Positions 28,710 through 38,270 of a DNA stretch of 64,000 nucleotides are shown in pieces (within the stretch, counting starts at the first letter, position 1; the number at the start of each line of letters is the position of its first letter). The notes beneath the pieces were generated by a model. That model had not been told where the DNA came from. It searched no databases and saw only the letters and a program-made list of their open reading frames with translations. This stretch comes from Comamonas resistens. GTDB taxonomy: Bacteria > Pseudomonadota > Gammaproteobacteria > Burkholderiales > Burkholderiaceae_C. Location: the NCBI RefSeq assembly GCF_030064165.1, contig NZ_CP125947.1, positions 3,100,001 through 3,164,000 of the forward strand, written 5' to 3'. The position numbers were made by a program, and so were the translations under genes.

Positions 28710-31544
28710 TCAAGCCTCCACCATAGCTGGGACCAGCACGTAAACGCCCATCACATCCACCGGCAAGCTGGCGGTGACCTGGTAGCTACCGCGGGCTTCG
28801 GCAGCTTCGCGCACGCGGCGGTGGTCGGCCAGCAGGCTGTGGGCCCGGTCTTGTGCAATGGCTTCCAGCGAGGGCTGCCAGGTTGGCAATTGGTCCAGGG
28901 CTTGCTGGATGTGACGGTCTCGAATCACAGGGGGCATGTTGCGGCTGGCCTGGGCGCCTAGGAATTCGCGGGCTTGTGGCAAGGGAAGTTCGGTCAAAGG
29001 CTCGGTACCAGCGACGCTGACGGCCACGGTTTCTTCACAGAGCATTAGTCGGGTATTGTTATCGCGGGTGATGCTGAGCTGGTGGCGCAGGCGCAGCAGC
29101 AGCACGGTGGTTTTGAGGGTGACGTTGCCGACAAAGGCAGCGCCAGCACGGGCCACGCCGTCAGCATCTGCATTCTGGCTGTCCAGGGCCTGCCCGAGCA
29201 GGGTGTCTGCCAAAGCGACGACCAGTGGGTGGGTACGCTGGATAAAGATGGAACCTTGGGCGGAAGGTTGCTGAAAGTCAATGCGCAAGGTGCCACTCAG
29301 GCCTTCGGCGGCTAAACGCTCCCTCAAGGCTTGGGGCAAGGCTTCCAGTGGTGCCTTGAAGTGGTTTTTATAGGGTTCGAGGCCCGCTCCCAACTTGACC
29401 ATGGCCCGGCTTACAAAACGCTGCACATCGTCTTCGTTGCCGAGTGCGGCGGCGGATTTTCGCCACTCCGGCAGTACGTCATCGGGTTTAAGGCGGCGCT
29501 GGGCAAAGATGGAGCGGTTTTTGGCGGCCTTCTCGCGTGCGCTTTGCCAAGCGGTCTCAATCTGCTGGGCGGGCTCGCCAAAGTCGAAGCCAATTTGGGC
29601 TTGTTTGCCCAGTGCGTTGTGCTTGCGCAGCAGCACGGCGTTGAGCAGGGCCTGGGTGAGCTTGCCTTCATCGTCAGGCATGGGCACCAGCACGCCCAGT
29701 TCTTTGCGGATGCTTTCTGCCTTGCGCAGAATCACCTGCAGCACGGCACCGTCCACAGGGTTGTCCTCGCCGTAGAGCATGGTGCTGCGCACTTTTTTTG
29801 CTTGCTGTCCAAAGCGGTCCACGCGGCCTTCACGCTGTTCGTGGCGGGTGGGGTTCCAGCTCAGGTCGTAATGGACCACGGCGGTAAACAGGCTTTGAAG
29901 GTTGATACCTTCAGACAGGCAGTCCGTGGCAACCAAAATGCGTAGCTCTGTGTCACCCAGCTCGGCCACAGCGGCTTCACGCTCACCGGGAGTGAGTTCG
30001 CCGGTCACTGCTTTGACGGTGGCTTTCTTGAACTTGCCGCGCAGGTACTCAGCCAGGTAGTGGGCAGTAGCGATATAGCGGCAGAACACCACGGGCTTGA
30101 AGCCTTCTTCCACCAGGGCTTGCAGGTGGGTGGTCAGCTTGGCCAGCTTGGGGTCGTTGGCGGCACCAGCCAAATTTTCAGCGGCGGCGATGAGGTCCTG
30201 CAGGTGTGCGGTGTCTTCGGTCTGGGCTGCGGGCTCAATGTCATCGGTGGACAGTGCGTCGTCCAGGCCATCCATGACGCGCTCGCTGGCCTGGGCTTCG
30301 AGCTCTTCGAGCGAGAGTTCCGCGCCCTCTTCTCCTACACACTGCCCACCTTTGAGGCGGGTGCGCAGAGCGTTCACAGCAGCTGCCGGCGACGAGGAAA
30401 TACAGCGCAACAAGGCCAGGGCGGCCCACCAGTTCATGCGCTGTTCGCGTTGCCCCTTGCCTTCGGAGCTCACGACCAGCTCGCGGGCGTAGTCCAGCAC
30501 GTCGTTAAACAGCCGCCCCCAGGCACCGGTCAGCTTGTAGGTGATCTCCGCCGTCTCGCGGTCGGGAAACATGCTGGCGTCTTGCCACTCGGCAATGTCT
30601 GGGCGGCGGCGCTGGACAAAGTGGCGCGACAGGTCTTCACGCAGGTCGGTACGGGCGCCGACGGGCAGGTCTTTGAGCTGGGTGAAATCTTTGCGCAGCA
30701 GGCCCAACAGGTTGAAGAAGGCGCCTTCGTCACCGCTGTGGGGGGTGGCAGTCAGCAGAACCATGTGGCGCTGGTGGTTTTCTGCCAAGCCCTTCAGGAG
30801 TTGGAAGCGTTGCTGGCGGCCTTGACCGCCCTGGGTGCAGGTGTGGGCTTCGTCCACGATGACGAATTCGGGGCAAAACCGCTGGAAGGCTTCGCGCCGA
30901 CGTTCAGACTTGATGTAGTCCAGGCTGACGACGGTGAAGGGAAGAGCGTCAAACACCGAGGTGCCGGGCGGCAGGTCACGCTCGAGCCGGTTAGCGCTGG
31001 CGCTGCGCACCACCACGGCCTGAATGTGGAAACGGTCCTCCAGCTCGCGCTGCCACTGCTCGCACAGGTGCGGCGGACACAGCACGGCCATGCGGTGGAT
31101 TTCGCCGCGGTCGAGCATCTCGCGAGCAATCAATGCGCCTTCAATGGTTTTACCGATACCTACGTCGTCGGCAATCAGCAGGCGCACAGTGGGCTGCTTC
31201 ATGGCCATCAGCAGTGGCACCAGCTGATAGGCACGCGGCTCCACGGCAATGTTGCCAAAGCTGCGGAACGGGCCGGCCCCGCTGCGCAGCTTGAGCTGCA
31301 GGGCATCCATCAGCAGTTGGCTGGCAGAGTGGTTGCGCGCCTGGGTCACCACAGGCCACGGGAAAGTAGCGGGGCCAACGGGTTGTTGCTCCAGTGGCAA
31401 GTAGATGAGCGATTCGTCTTTTTCACCACCGCCCAAGGGGCGCAGGCGCAAGGTATCGGCCGTGGATTCGGGCAGCACTATCCATTCGCGGCCACGGGCC
31501 GATACGAGACTGCCGGGGTAAAACTCGGCGACAGGAGTGTTCAT
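28710..31544 (-). CDS. drmD: SNF2-family helicase, DrmD-like
   Basis: This 944-aa SF2 helicase has Walker A DDVGIGKTIEGALIAREM (about residues 126-143), motif II VIVDEAH (about 229-234), TATPHSG, and a helicase C-domain with ATDCLSEGINLQ and HEQREGRVDRFGQ. The N-terminal module (YPGSLVSARGREWIVLP) and overall length match the SNF2-like helicase of class 1 DISARM. It starts 2 bp after the stop of the DUF1998-type helicase and ends 2 bp before the methyltransferase ATG, so the three are translated together. The in-frame start further upstream would overlap the preceding gene by about 60 bp. Confidence 0.88.
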   Translation of the reverse strand: MNTPVAEFYPGSLVSARGREWIVLPESTADTLRLRPLGGGEKDESLIYLPLEQQPVGPATFPWPVVTQARNHSASQLLMDALQLKLRSGAGPFRSFGNIAVEPRAYQLVPLLMAMKQPTVRLLIADDVGIGKTIEGALIAREMLDRGEIHRMAVLCPPHLCEQWQRELEDRFHIQAVVVRSASANRLERDLPPGTSVFDALPFTVVSLDYIKSERRREAFQRFCPEFVIVDEAHTCTQGGQGRQQRFQLLKGLAENHQRHMVLLTATPHSGDEGAFFNLLGLLRKDFTQLKDLPVGARTDLREDLSRHFVQRRRPDIAEWQDASMFPDRETAEITYKLTGAWGRLFNDVLDYARELVVSSEGKGQREQRMNWWAALALLRCISSSPAAAVNALRTRLKGGQCVGEEGAELSLEELEAQASERVMDGLDDALSTDDIEPAAQTEDTAHLQDLIAAAENLAGAANDPKLAKLTTHLQALVEEGFKPVVFCRYIATAHYLAEYLRGKFKKATVKAVTGELTPGEREAAVAELGDTELRILVATDCLSEGINLQSLFTAVVHYDLSWNPTRHEQREGRVDRFGQQAKKVRSTMLYGEDNPVDGAVLQVILRKAESIRKELGVLVPMPDDEGKLTQALLNAVLLRKHNALGKQAQIGFDFGEPAQQIETAWQSAREKAAKNRSIFAQRRLKPDDVLPEWRKSAAALGNEDDVQRFVSRAMVKLGAGLEPYKNHFKAPLEALPQALRERLAAEGLSGTLRIDFQQPSAQGSIFIQRTHPLVVALADTLLGQALDSQNADADGVARAGAAFVGNVTLKTTVLLLRLRHQLSITRDNNTRLMLCEETVAVSVAGTEPLTELPLPQAREFLGAQASRNMPPVIRDRHIQQALDQLPTWQPSLEAIAQDRAHSLLADHRRVREAAEARGSYQVTASLPVDVMGVYVLVPAMVEA

Positions 31545-31546
31545 AT

Positions 31547-34500
31547 TCAGTGTTTCTGAGCAGGCCCAAACAGGTCTGCATTGGCCGCGAAAATAGCGGG
31601 CCACTGGTTTTGTTCTTTGGGAAAGCGGACGACTATAAAACCTAAGTCTTCCAGCTTGCGGTTGGTCTGAGCATCCTTGGCTCGTTGACTCTCAATGTCG
31701 TGGTGAGGGCCATCAATAAAAACCGCTAGGTTGTAGTCATCGTAGAAAAAATCTGCGCTCACGCCTACAGCCGTTAACGTGTGCTGGGCACGGTCTGGCT
31801 TGAGGTAGCCGTGCTCTTCCATGTGGGAGAGCCAGACTTTCTCCAGCGAGCTGGAGGACATGCGCTCCAGCTCCGCGCTGTGCTGCTCAGGCGCACGACC
31901 TTGAGAGCCTCGGGCTGAAGTGGATTCTGTCAACCGGCAGAGGATATCAAGCAACTGCCCTCCGGCCTTCTTATCTTGCCGGTCAATGAGAGGATGGTCT
32001 GGCTGGTTGTAGTAGGAAAGCAGGCAGCGGTAGCAACCGGCCTCGCAGAGGGGGTGGTCATGCTCGTCCACCTCCTGGGTAAGTTCGGACTTTTTCCAGG
32101 CCTCACCTTCATCATCCGGCATTTGAAAGTGCATGATGCGCAGTGCTTCTGCCGCTACCGTGCGCAGAGCCTGGGGCTCGGTGGCAATACGGGTGAGTAC
32201 CCCGGCTCCACCTTCAGCCGCCTCGAAGAACAGGATGGATTGGCGGTTGTCACGCCCAGGCAGCGGTTCTGCCACGAGTTCGCTCTCTTCTAACTGGTAC
32301 ACCGCCTCGATGCCACGCTTCAAAGCGTACTGCAGCGTAGTCATGGTCGTTTCTTCCAGCACACCCAAGCGGTGATGCGGCATCACGACCAGGATGTTGC
32401 GGCGGTCTTCCACGAAGGGAACGATGCGCTGTGGGGGCGTCTTGTCTGGCGGCGCTTCGTCCCCTTCGCCGTCTCCCGCTTCGTTCTCTCCGCCGACCCA
32501 GTGACCCGTGACGGGGTTAATCATGAAGCCCAGCACCTTCTTGTCCTTGCGTCGCTTCCAGCCGTAGTTCATGCGCCAAATGGTGGCAGCCGGACCGTAT
32601 TGGAGTTCCAGCAAGGGGCCCTGCTCGTCAGAGACGACGGACGTCACCATCTGCAGCTTGCCGTCTGCCTGAGCGAACTGCAGGGTGGTCTGCATTTCGT
32701 ACCCTTGGCGCACGCGCTCCTCTTCGTTAGCAGTGATGCGCTCGGCCCGCTTGGTGGAGACGTTTTCGATGCGGTAGAGGTGTTTAACCTCCTCGGCACC
32801 ATCCAGAGAGGCATCGCAGGACACACAGCGGTCTGCATCACGCTGGGTGCGGAAGTGGCCGTAGCCACACATGGGGCACAGGCGCGCCACTTCGGTGGGC
32901 AGTTTGGCTCCATCGGCTACTTGGTCTTGTCCACCAATGGTCAGCAGCGCTTTGGTCACCCGGTACTGACTGCCTTCGTGATAGATAAGGCTGTAGGGCC
33001 CAAATTCGCTCAAGGCCAGGAAACGAGGGCGCGACAGGAAGCTTTCCCTCCCGATATTGCCTCGGCGGGCCGGAATGTACGCCATCAAAGGAAGGCGCGG
33101 GAAGTTGTAGCCGGGCAGGAAGCCCTGGCTGGCCAAGTAGCGGTAGGTGTAGAAGTCACTGTTGAAAGCGCTGTCACCAGCTAACAGCAGGTCTCGCTGC
33201 TTGCGCGCCTCGTTGTGGCGCTGTTGGGCCTCTCGGCGTTCACGTTCGCTGGCTGACGGGTTGTTTTCTTTCTTGTAGTTGAGCTCGATGGCCTGCGCAG
33301 TGGCCTGGTAGAGGTCACGCCAGCGGTTCAGAGCGCTATCGAATTCCTTAAACGCCCTCTGAAACACAGATTCTGACCACGTCGGCGTGAACCAGGGAGC
33401 CCGCTCGGGCGTGAGCTCGTCTTTGAGCATGCCCAGCACTGCCAGGCCACGCTCATGAGCCTTGCGTTGGGCAGTGGGCTTGGAGAGCTCATCGGCCAAG
33501 TCAGTGGTGAGCGGCAAGTCCTGCGGCTTTTCCATATCGAGTAGGTCACGAATGCTGTTGCCCAGCTTCTTGCCCGTCTCGGCCAGCCAAATGGCCTGCA
33601 GGTGGCTTTGCACCAGTTCGCGGTTGGCCAGGTCTAGCGTTGGTGCATTGACCTGACCGTGCACCATGCGGACCGGGTCGCGGAAGTAGTACTGGTCGTG
33701 CGGGGACTGACTGGCGCAGTATGTAATGACCAGAGCTGGCTGCCCCGCGCGGCCTGCCCGACCACTGCGCTGAGCGTAATTGGCCGGCGTAGGCGGTACG
33801 TTGCGCATGTACACGGTGTTGAGCGAGGAGATATCCACCCCCAACTCCATCGTGGGAGAGCAGAACAGCACGGGGAGCCACTCGAGGTCGTGGCCGTGCT
33901 TCTCACGCCATTCTTCACGGTCTTTATCAGTGAACCGGAAGCGGGCTTCACGCTCCATACGGTCGTCTTGCTCAACCTGGGCCGTGTGCTCACGGGCCTC
34001 GAAATCGAACAAGCGATGCGCAGGCTCGCTCAACAGCTTCGCGATGTTACGGTACAGGTTGCGGAAAAACGCATTTTCGTGGGCCTGACGGCTTGCGCTG
34101 CCGTTTCCGGCCTGCCATAGCATTGCACTGCCATTGAGCTGCCAGCCAGTCAGCCCAAAGTCTGTTTCTTCCTTACGGACTAGGCCATAACTCTCAGCAG
34201 CTTTGAGCAAGGCCCCCACCACATCGCCATAGGTGGCATCCTTAATTTCCTTATAGAACGGATTGCTTCCACCCCAGGTACTGCCTCTTTTGAATTCTTT
34301 GCCCAAGCGGGAGCGGCTGGAGCCAATGACCAAATACTCTTCAAGCTTTTGCCGCTTGATGCGCGCGTTGTTGTCGTCCTTGGGGCGACTGGTAACAAAC
34401 CACTTGGCAGGTACCGGGCGCTCGTCCTCCGTGAAGCCCCAGGGTTCACACAGATTGGCAAAGCTCACCGTGCGAAGCTGGTCCAGCTCTGTGCGGTCCA

Positions 34501-36874
34501 GGTAGCGGGAGGCGACGCACAAGCCTTCACGCATGAATCCGAAAAGCAAGCTCAGCACATGAGCTCGCTCTGCAGGCCTCGCAGCCCGAAGGACCTGAGG
34601 TGCTTCGCTCCACTCCTGCTCGTCGGCTGCAAGGTCATCGATGTCCTGGTACTGGATTTGCATCAAGCCCAGTTGTTCCAGGTTGGGATTATTGAAGCGC
34701 CACCCTTTGCGTAGGTCGTAAAACGCCCGATACCCCAGGATAGAACGCATGGCGTCTTGCACCTGACGGCGGCTGTTGCCCTTGACCTCAGGCTGTTGCA
34801 TGTACTCTGCACGCACCGCGTAGTCGTCACGGTGAAACCCGAGGGCCTCAAACACCGCATTCGCGATGTCTTTTTCAGATAGTGTTTGTTGCGGCGCACC
34901 CTCCAGAGCCGAGAACAAAGCCGCACGGGTCAACAAGACTTGAAGGAAATCGTTGAAGTGCCCAGCCTGTAGGGCCGCGTCTTGGCGGTTGTCCGAGAAG
35001 CCCAGTACCTTTTTGGCCTCAGGGGAGAGCTCCTGGTCTTGCTCGTACAGGTAACGCAGTGAGGCCAAGGTCAACATAGTGGTCGCTGAGCTTCGGCCCT
35101 CACCAGACAGTGAAGTCAACCTCAACGAGTCTTTGCCATTGCTGGTGTGGGTCACACCGCAAGAAAGACAGAAGCGAAAGCTTCCAGGGATGAACCATGC
35201 AGACAAGCCACCATCGTGGGTCAAAACACCATCTGAACGTACCTTGACGGCTTGCGGAATGTATTTCTTCTGAGTGGGCTTGACGCGCCACTCTCCGTCA
35301 GCGCGCTCTTCCACCCAGGTTTCTGGGTAGCTTTCTGGGTCAGCCTCATCCCAAACACCAGAAACATCCGGCATCAGGTAGCCGGCCTTGACGCCGTCGT
35401 CCTCGTGTTCACGCTCCTCGATGCTGCGAACCGAGAAGGTTCGCCCTTCGACTGCATCCTGGTCCCACACCGGGATGTACTCTTGACCACAGTCGCGGCA
35501 AAAGTGGACGTTGTAGAGGTGGCGGCTGCGGTCGCCGGAAACGAATTGCTGACCATCCAAAGTCACGGTTCGTTGACCTGGCGCCTCGAGCGAGGAGAAG
35601 ACCTTGCCACCACCTGAGATGAACTGGTGCAGTTTGAAGGCAAACAACGACTTGCCTGATGGGTCGGTGACGTTATAAGCTCGAAGAAGGAAGCGTTGCA
35701 AATAGTCGCTGCATTGCTCTTTTTCCAGACCCGACGCCTTAGCCAGCAACTCGGCGGCAAGGTTCAAAGTTTTGGGTTTTGCGCGGCGGGGCTTCCCACT
35801 CTCATAAGTCAAACCCAGTGTCAGCTCGACCCAAATAGACACTGGGTGCTGCGCCATGGCGGGGAAATCGAGAGTTTGCGGCACTCCCGCTTGAATGGCT
35901 GCGGCCAAGCGGGGGGTGATGGTCTCGAGCGTTTCGGTCTCAGGTGTGGTGCGTTTGAGGGTTTCGGTGATGATATTGGTCACCGGAATCTGGGTGCCGA
36001 ACAAGCGGCTGGCTACCTCCGCGACTTTGGCGTTGCGCTCGACCTCAGTGCCGTCGGTCGCCATAGTGGCTGATGTTCCGATACAGACCAACTGATCAGC
36101 CAAGGCCTCACGGACGCGGCGCACCAACAGCGCCACATCAGCACCCTGGCGTCCTCGATAGGTGTGCAACTCATCAAGTACCAGGAACTTCAAACCCTTG
36201 GCATTAGCAATTACCTGTTGGTCAATCGCGTTCTGCCGCGTCAGTAACAACTCCAGCATCATGAAGTTGGTCAGCAGGATGTCTGGTGGGTTGGCTTTCA
36301 TTGCCTCCCGCTCTTCCGTGCTTTCTTGTCCAGTAAAACGACCAAACGTCACTGAGCGCGCATCAGGTTCGGCTCCCAAGAATTTCTTCAGTTCTTCAAG
36401 CTGGCTGTTCGCCAACGCATTCATGGGATAGACAACAATGGCGCGGGTACGCTTAGCCTCATCGTTGGCCTTAGCCTTCAAGCAGTAGTCAATGATGGGA
36501 ATAAAGTAAGAAAGCGATTTTCCTGAACCCGTGCCCGTAGTTAGCACATAGCTTTCACCAGACGAGGCGAGACTGATGGCTTCAACTTGGTGCTTGTAGA
36601 GTGGCAAGGTCAGTCCGGCAGATGATGCTGTCTTCCCAAAACGGAAAATCTGCGCGCATGATGAGCTCAGTTGCTGTCCATCACATAGCTCCTCAACAGT
36701 CCCGCCAGGCCGAAAGTTGGGATTGACCTGAATCAATGGCTCAGGCCAATATTTCTGGGAGGCGTACTCTGCGTCGACAAAGGCCCTAATATCATCGGCC
36801 TTGATCCGCGTGAAGCTGCGCGTGAACTGGGCATACTCGTTGACCAAATTTTGGCGGAAGTCAAAGACGTTCAA
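31547..36874 (-). CDS. DEAD-type helicase with DUF1998-like region and C-terminal Vsr/PD-(D/E)xK-like segment
   Basis: This 1775-aa protein is the first gene of the operon. The helicase has Walker A TTGTGSGKSLSYFIPI (about residues 112-127), motif II LVLDELHTYRG (about 232) and motif VI TPANYAQRSGRAGRAGQPAL. Cysteine pairs in HFCRDCGQEY, FCLSCGVTH and LCPMCGYGHF/CVSCDAS look like zinc sites. The DUF1998-like part ends with LCEAGCYRCLLSYYNQPDHPLIDRQ. The last 100 aa (LEKVWLSHMEEHGYLKP... AVGVSADFFYDDYNLAVFIDGPHHD...IVVRFPK) resemble Vsr/DUF559 nucleases. It therefore looks like DISARM DrmA and DrmB in one chain. TTG 36874 is chosen as start because GGGAG lies upstream and homologous proteins begin with the NVFDFR-type helix; an ATG at 36907 lacks an RBS. 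Confidence 0.85.
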   Translation of the reverse strand: MNVFDFRQNLVNEYAQFTRSFTRIKADDIRAFVDAEYASQKYWPEPLIQVNPNFRPGGTVEELCDGQQLSSSCAQIFRFGKTASSAGLTLPLYKHQVEAISLASSGESYVLTTGTGSGKSLSYFIPIIDYCLKAKANDEAKRTRAIVVYPMNALANSQLEELKKFLGAEPDARSVTFGRFTGQESTEEREAMKANPPDILLTNFMMLELLLTRQNAIDQQVIANAKGLKFLVLDELHTYRGRQGADVALLVRRVREALADQLVCIGTSATMATDGTEVERNAKVAEVASRLFGTQIPVTNIITETLKRTTPETETLETITPRLAAAIQAGVPQTLDFPAMAQHPVSIWVELTLGLTYESGKPRRAKPKTLNLAAELLAKASGLEKEQCSDYLQRFLLRAYNVTDPSGKSLFAFKLHQFISGGGKVFSSLEAPGQRTVTLDGQQFVSGDRSRHLYNVHFCRDCGQEYIPVWDQDAVEGRTFSVRSIEEREHEDDGVKAGYLMPDVSGVWDEADPESYPETWVEERADGEWRVKPTQKKYIPQAVKVRSDGVLTHDGGLSAWFIPGSFRFCLSCGVTHTSNGKDSLRLTSLSGEGRSSATTMLTLASLRYLYEQDQELSPEAKKVLGFSDNRQDAALQAGHFNDFLQVLLTRAALFSALEGAPQQTLSEKDIANAVFEALGFHRDDYAVRAEYMQQPEVKGNSRRQVQDAMRSILGYRAFYDLRKGWRFNNPNLEQLGLMQIQYQDIDDLAADEQEWSEAPQVLRAARPAERAHVLSLLFGFMREGLCVASRYLDRTELDQLRTVSFANLCEPWGFTEDERPVPAKWFVTSRPKDDNNARIKRQKLEEYLVIGSSRSRLGKEFKRGSTWGGSNPFYKEIKDATYGDVVGALLKAAESYGLVRKEETDFGLTGWQLNGSAMLWQAGNGSASRQAHENAFFRNLYRNIAKLLSEPAHRLFDFEAREHTAQVEQDDRMEREARFRFTDKDREEWREKHGHDLEWLPVLFCSPTMELGVDISSLNTVYMRNVPPTPANYAQRSGRAGRAGQPALVITYCASQSPHDQYYFRDPVRMVHGQVNAPTLDLANRELVQSHLQAIWLAETGKKLGNSIRDLLDMEKPQDLPLTTDLADELSKPTAQRKAHERGLAVLGMLKDELTPERAPWFTPTWSESVFQRAFKEFDSALNRWRDLYQATAQAIELNYKKENNPSASERERREAQQRHNEARKQRDLLLAGDSAFNSDFYTYRYLASQGFLPGYNFPRLPLMAYIPARRGNIGRESFLSRPRFLALSEFGPYSLIYHEGSQYRVTKALLTIGGQDQVADGAKLPTEVARLCPMCGYGHFRTQRDADRCVSCDASLDGAEEVKHLYRIENVSTKRAERITANEEERVRQGYEMQTTLQFAQADGKLQMVTSVVSDEQGPLLELQYGPAATIWRMNYGWKRRKDKKVLGFMINPVTGHWVGGENEAGDGEGDEAPPDKTPPQRIVPFVEDRRNILVVMPHHRLGVLEETTMTTLQYALKRGIEAVYQLEESELVAEPLPGRDNRQSILFFEAAEGGAGVLTRIATEPQALRTVAAEALRIMHFQMPDDEGEAWKKSELTQEVDEHDHPLCEAGCYRCLLSYYNQPDHPLIDRQDKKAGGQLLDILCRLTESTSARGSQGRAPEQHSAELERMSSSSLEKVWLSHMEEHGYLKPDRAQHTLTAVGVSADFFYDDYNLAVFIDGPHHDIESQRAKDAQTNRKLEDLGFIVVRFPKEQNQWPAIFAANADLFGPAQKH

Positions 36875-37277
36875 ATTACATTCTCCCTCGTTGCTCTTGG
36901 AACGCATGCATTTCCAACCAAGTGCCTGCGATTTCGTGTGCAACTATTCCATAAAACTAAGCTCTGGAAATTGAACCGCATTGGCCAATCGTTCCTACCA
37001 GCCACACCAACAACAAGCTAAGAGCTGCTAACACCACTTTCCTCTAGGACTAGCATGAAGCCTCGAAGCCTCGATGCTTCGAGCGCTCATGACAAGACCA
37101 CCCGCTAGCAAAGCGGTGGCGACAGTTCCAGCCCCTGCTGCCGGCCTTCGGGACTCCATCAAAGGTGCCGAATGCCCGCTCAGGCTGCAAATCGGCTTTG
37201 AAAGGCGGCTGGATGCCCAAGAAGCGTTGTGGACGTTGGCCGCTGCACGCTTTGTGGATCGGCTATGTTAGCGACTC
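36875..37277. other. Gene-poor stretch upstream of the helicase operon
   Basis: About 400 bp separate the helicase start from the stop of the second recombinase gene, which reads toward the helicase. It should hold the operon promoter. A short open frame (37074-37271, plus strand) has no RBS or recognisable product. A small imperfect repeat, CCTCGAAGCCTCGATGCTTCGAG (37062-37084), can form a hairpin. I see no convincing promoter boxes. Confidence 0.4.
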
Positions 37278-38270
37278 CTAGAGCAGACTCGGAGTGGTCT
37301 TTCGAGAAATACGGCGAATGTACTTTGCCAGTATCAGGTCTGACTTATGTCCAGTCTGCTCACGTATCTGCCAAGCTGGCTGACCTTGTTCGGCAGCGCT
37401 GGTGCAGTAGCCAGCTCGCAGACTGTGGCCGCTGAAGCTCTGCACATCAGCCCCGTTTTGCGCCACGGCCGCTTTCACAATGAGCGCCACTGACTGCGGT
37501 GTCAGCCCTTGCTTGGCAACAACGCCATAGCGATTGACAGACCTGAACACATGGCCTGTTCTTATGCCCGCTATCTTCAGCCAGTGCATCAGGGCTTTGA
37601 CAGGGCACTGACTGCCATTGGCTCGCGGAATTAAAACGGTTCGGCCATACCGCTCCTGATCCGTTTTGCTGATTGGTATTGCAATTTCCAGCCCCGCCGA
37701 TGAAAACGACAAATGCTCCATACACACCTCAACAAGCTCCGATCGACGCATAGCCGACGTAAAGCCAACCAGCAGAATGGCACGGTCACGTGCCGCTCTG
37801 ACGGGTATGTGGACTTTCTCGATGATTTCCAGCGCGGCCAACAAGTCATCTTTGGTCAATGGCTTCACTTGCCGCTGTTTGGTGCCGAGCGTTCGGCGTA
37901 TGCCCTGCATGACTTGCCTGACGATTTCGCTGTGTGCCGGTGATATCTGCTTTTGATCGACATGCGCTTTGTGGATCGCGGTGATGCGGCGCTCCAGCGT
38001 GACAACGGCCAGACCATCGTTGGCGGACTCAGCCAGATACTTCGCCAGCCGCTTGGGCGTGCAAGGAATGATGCCTCCATGTGCCAGGAAATGCCGTAAA
38101 TCAGAAGCGTAAGCGCGCTTTGTGGCGCCGGCTTGGCGGGCATTCATATATTCTTGAACTGAGCCGCCTTTCAATATCTGGTTTGTCCCATTCTGGTTTT
38201 TGTGATTTCTCTCTGTTTTTTGATTGCAATATTTATCAGAGACTAAAATAGTCGAATGTTTATTACTCAT
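37278..38270 (-). CDS. Second tyrosine recombinase
   Basis: This 330-aa XerC/D-like recombinase has an N-terminal SAM-like core-binding region (QEYMNARQAGATKRAYASDLRHFLAHGG) and a catalytic domain with Arg in TSAMRRSELVEV, the box GHSLRAGYCTSAA, TGHKSD and the Tyr in LILAKYIRR. It differs from the attL integrase in sequence class and resembles the recombinases found with plasmid-type and cassette elements. It lies immediately upstream of the defence operon on the same strand. No att-like repeat pair is obvious for it. It may have brought in the operon as a separate module. Confidence 0.88.
   Translation of the reverse strand: MSNKHSTILVSDKYCNQKTERNHKNQNGTNQILKGGSVQEYMNARQAGATKRAYASDLRHFLAHGGIIPCTPKRLAKYLAESANDGLAVVTLERRITAIHKAHVDQKQISPAHSEIVRQVMQGIRRTLGTKQRQVKPLTKDDLLAALEIIEKVHIPVRAARDRAILLVGFTSAMRRSELVEVCMEHLSFSSAGLEIAIPISKTDQERYGRTVLIPRANGSQCPVKALMHWLKIAGIRTGHVFRSVNRYGVVAKQGLTPQSVALIVKAAVAQNGADVQSFSGHSLRAGYCTSAAEQGQPAWQIREQTGHKSDLILAKYIRRISRKTTPSLL

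Noticed and set aside
21518..36874. Druantia or BREX assignment for the giant operon
   Set aside because: A DUF1998 helicase alone could suggest Druantia and a large methyltransferase BREX, but the SNF2 helicase plus adenine methylase combination fits DISARM better, and no PglZ, BrxC or DruA-D-like gene is present.
21325..36943. A DrmC-like PLD nuclease gene
   Set aside because: No HKD motif was found in any frame of the operon or directly around it.
37074..37271. 65-codon frame between helicase and second recombinase
   Set aside because: No RBS, low-complexity start, no recognisable motif.
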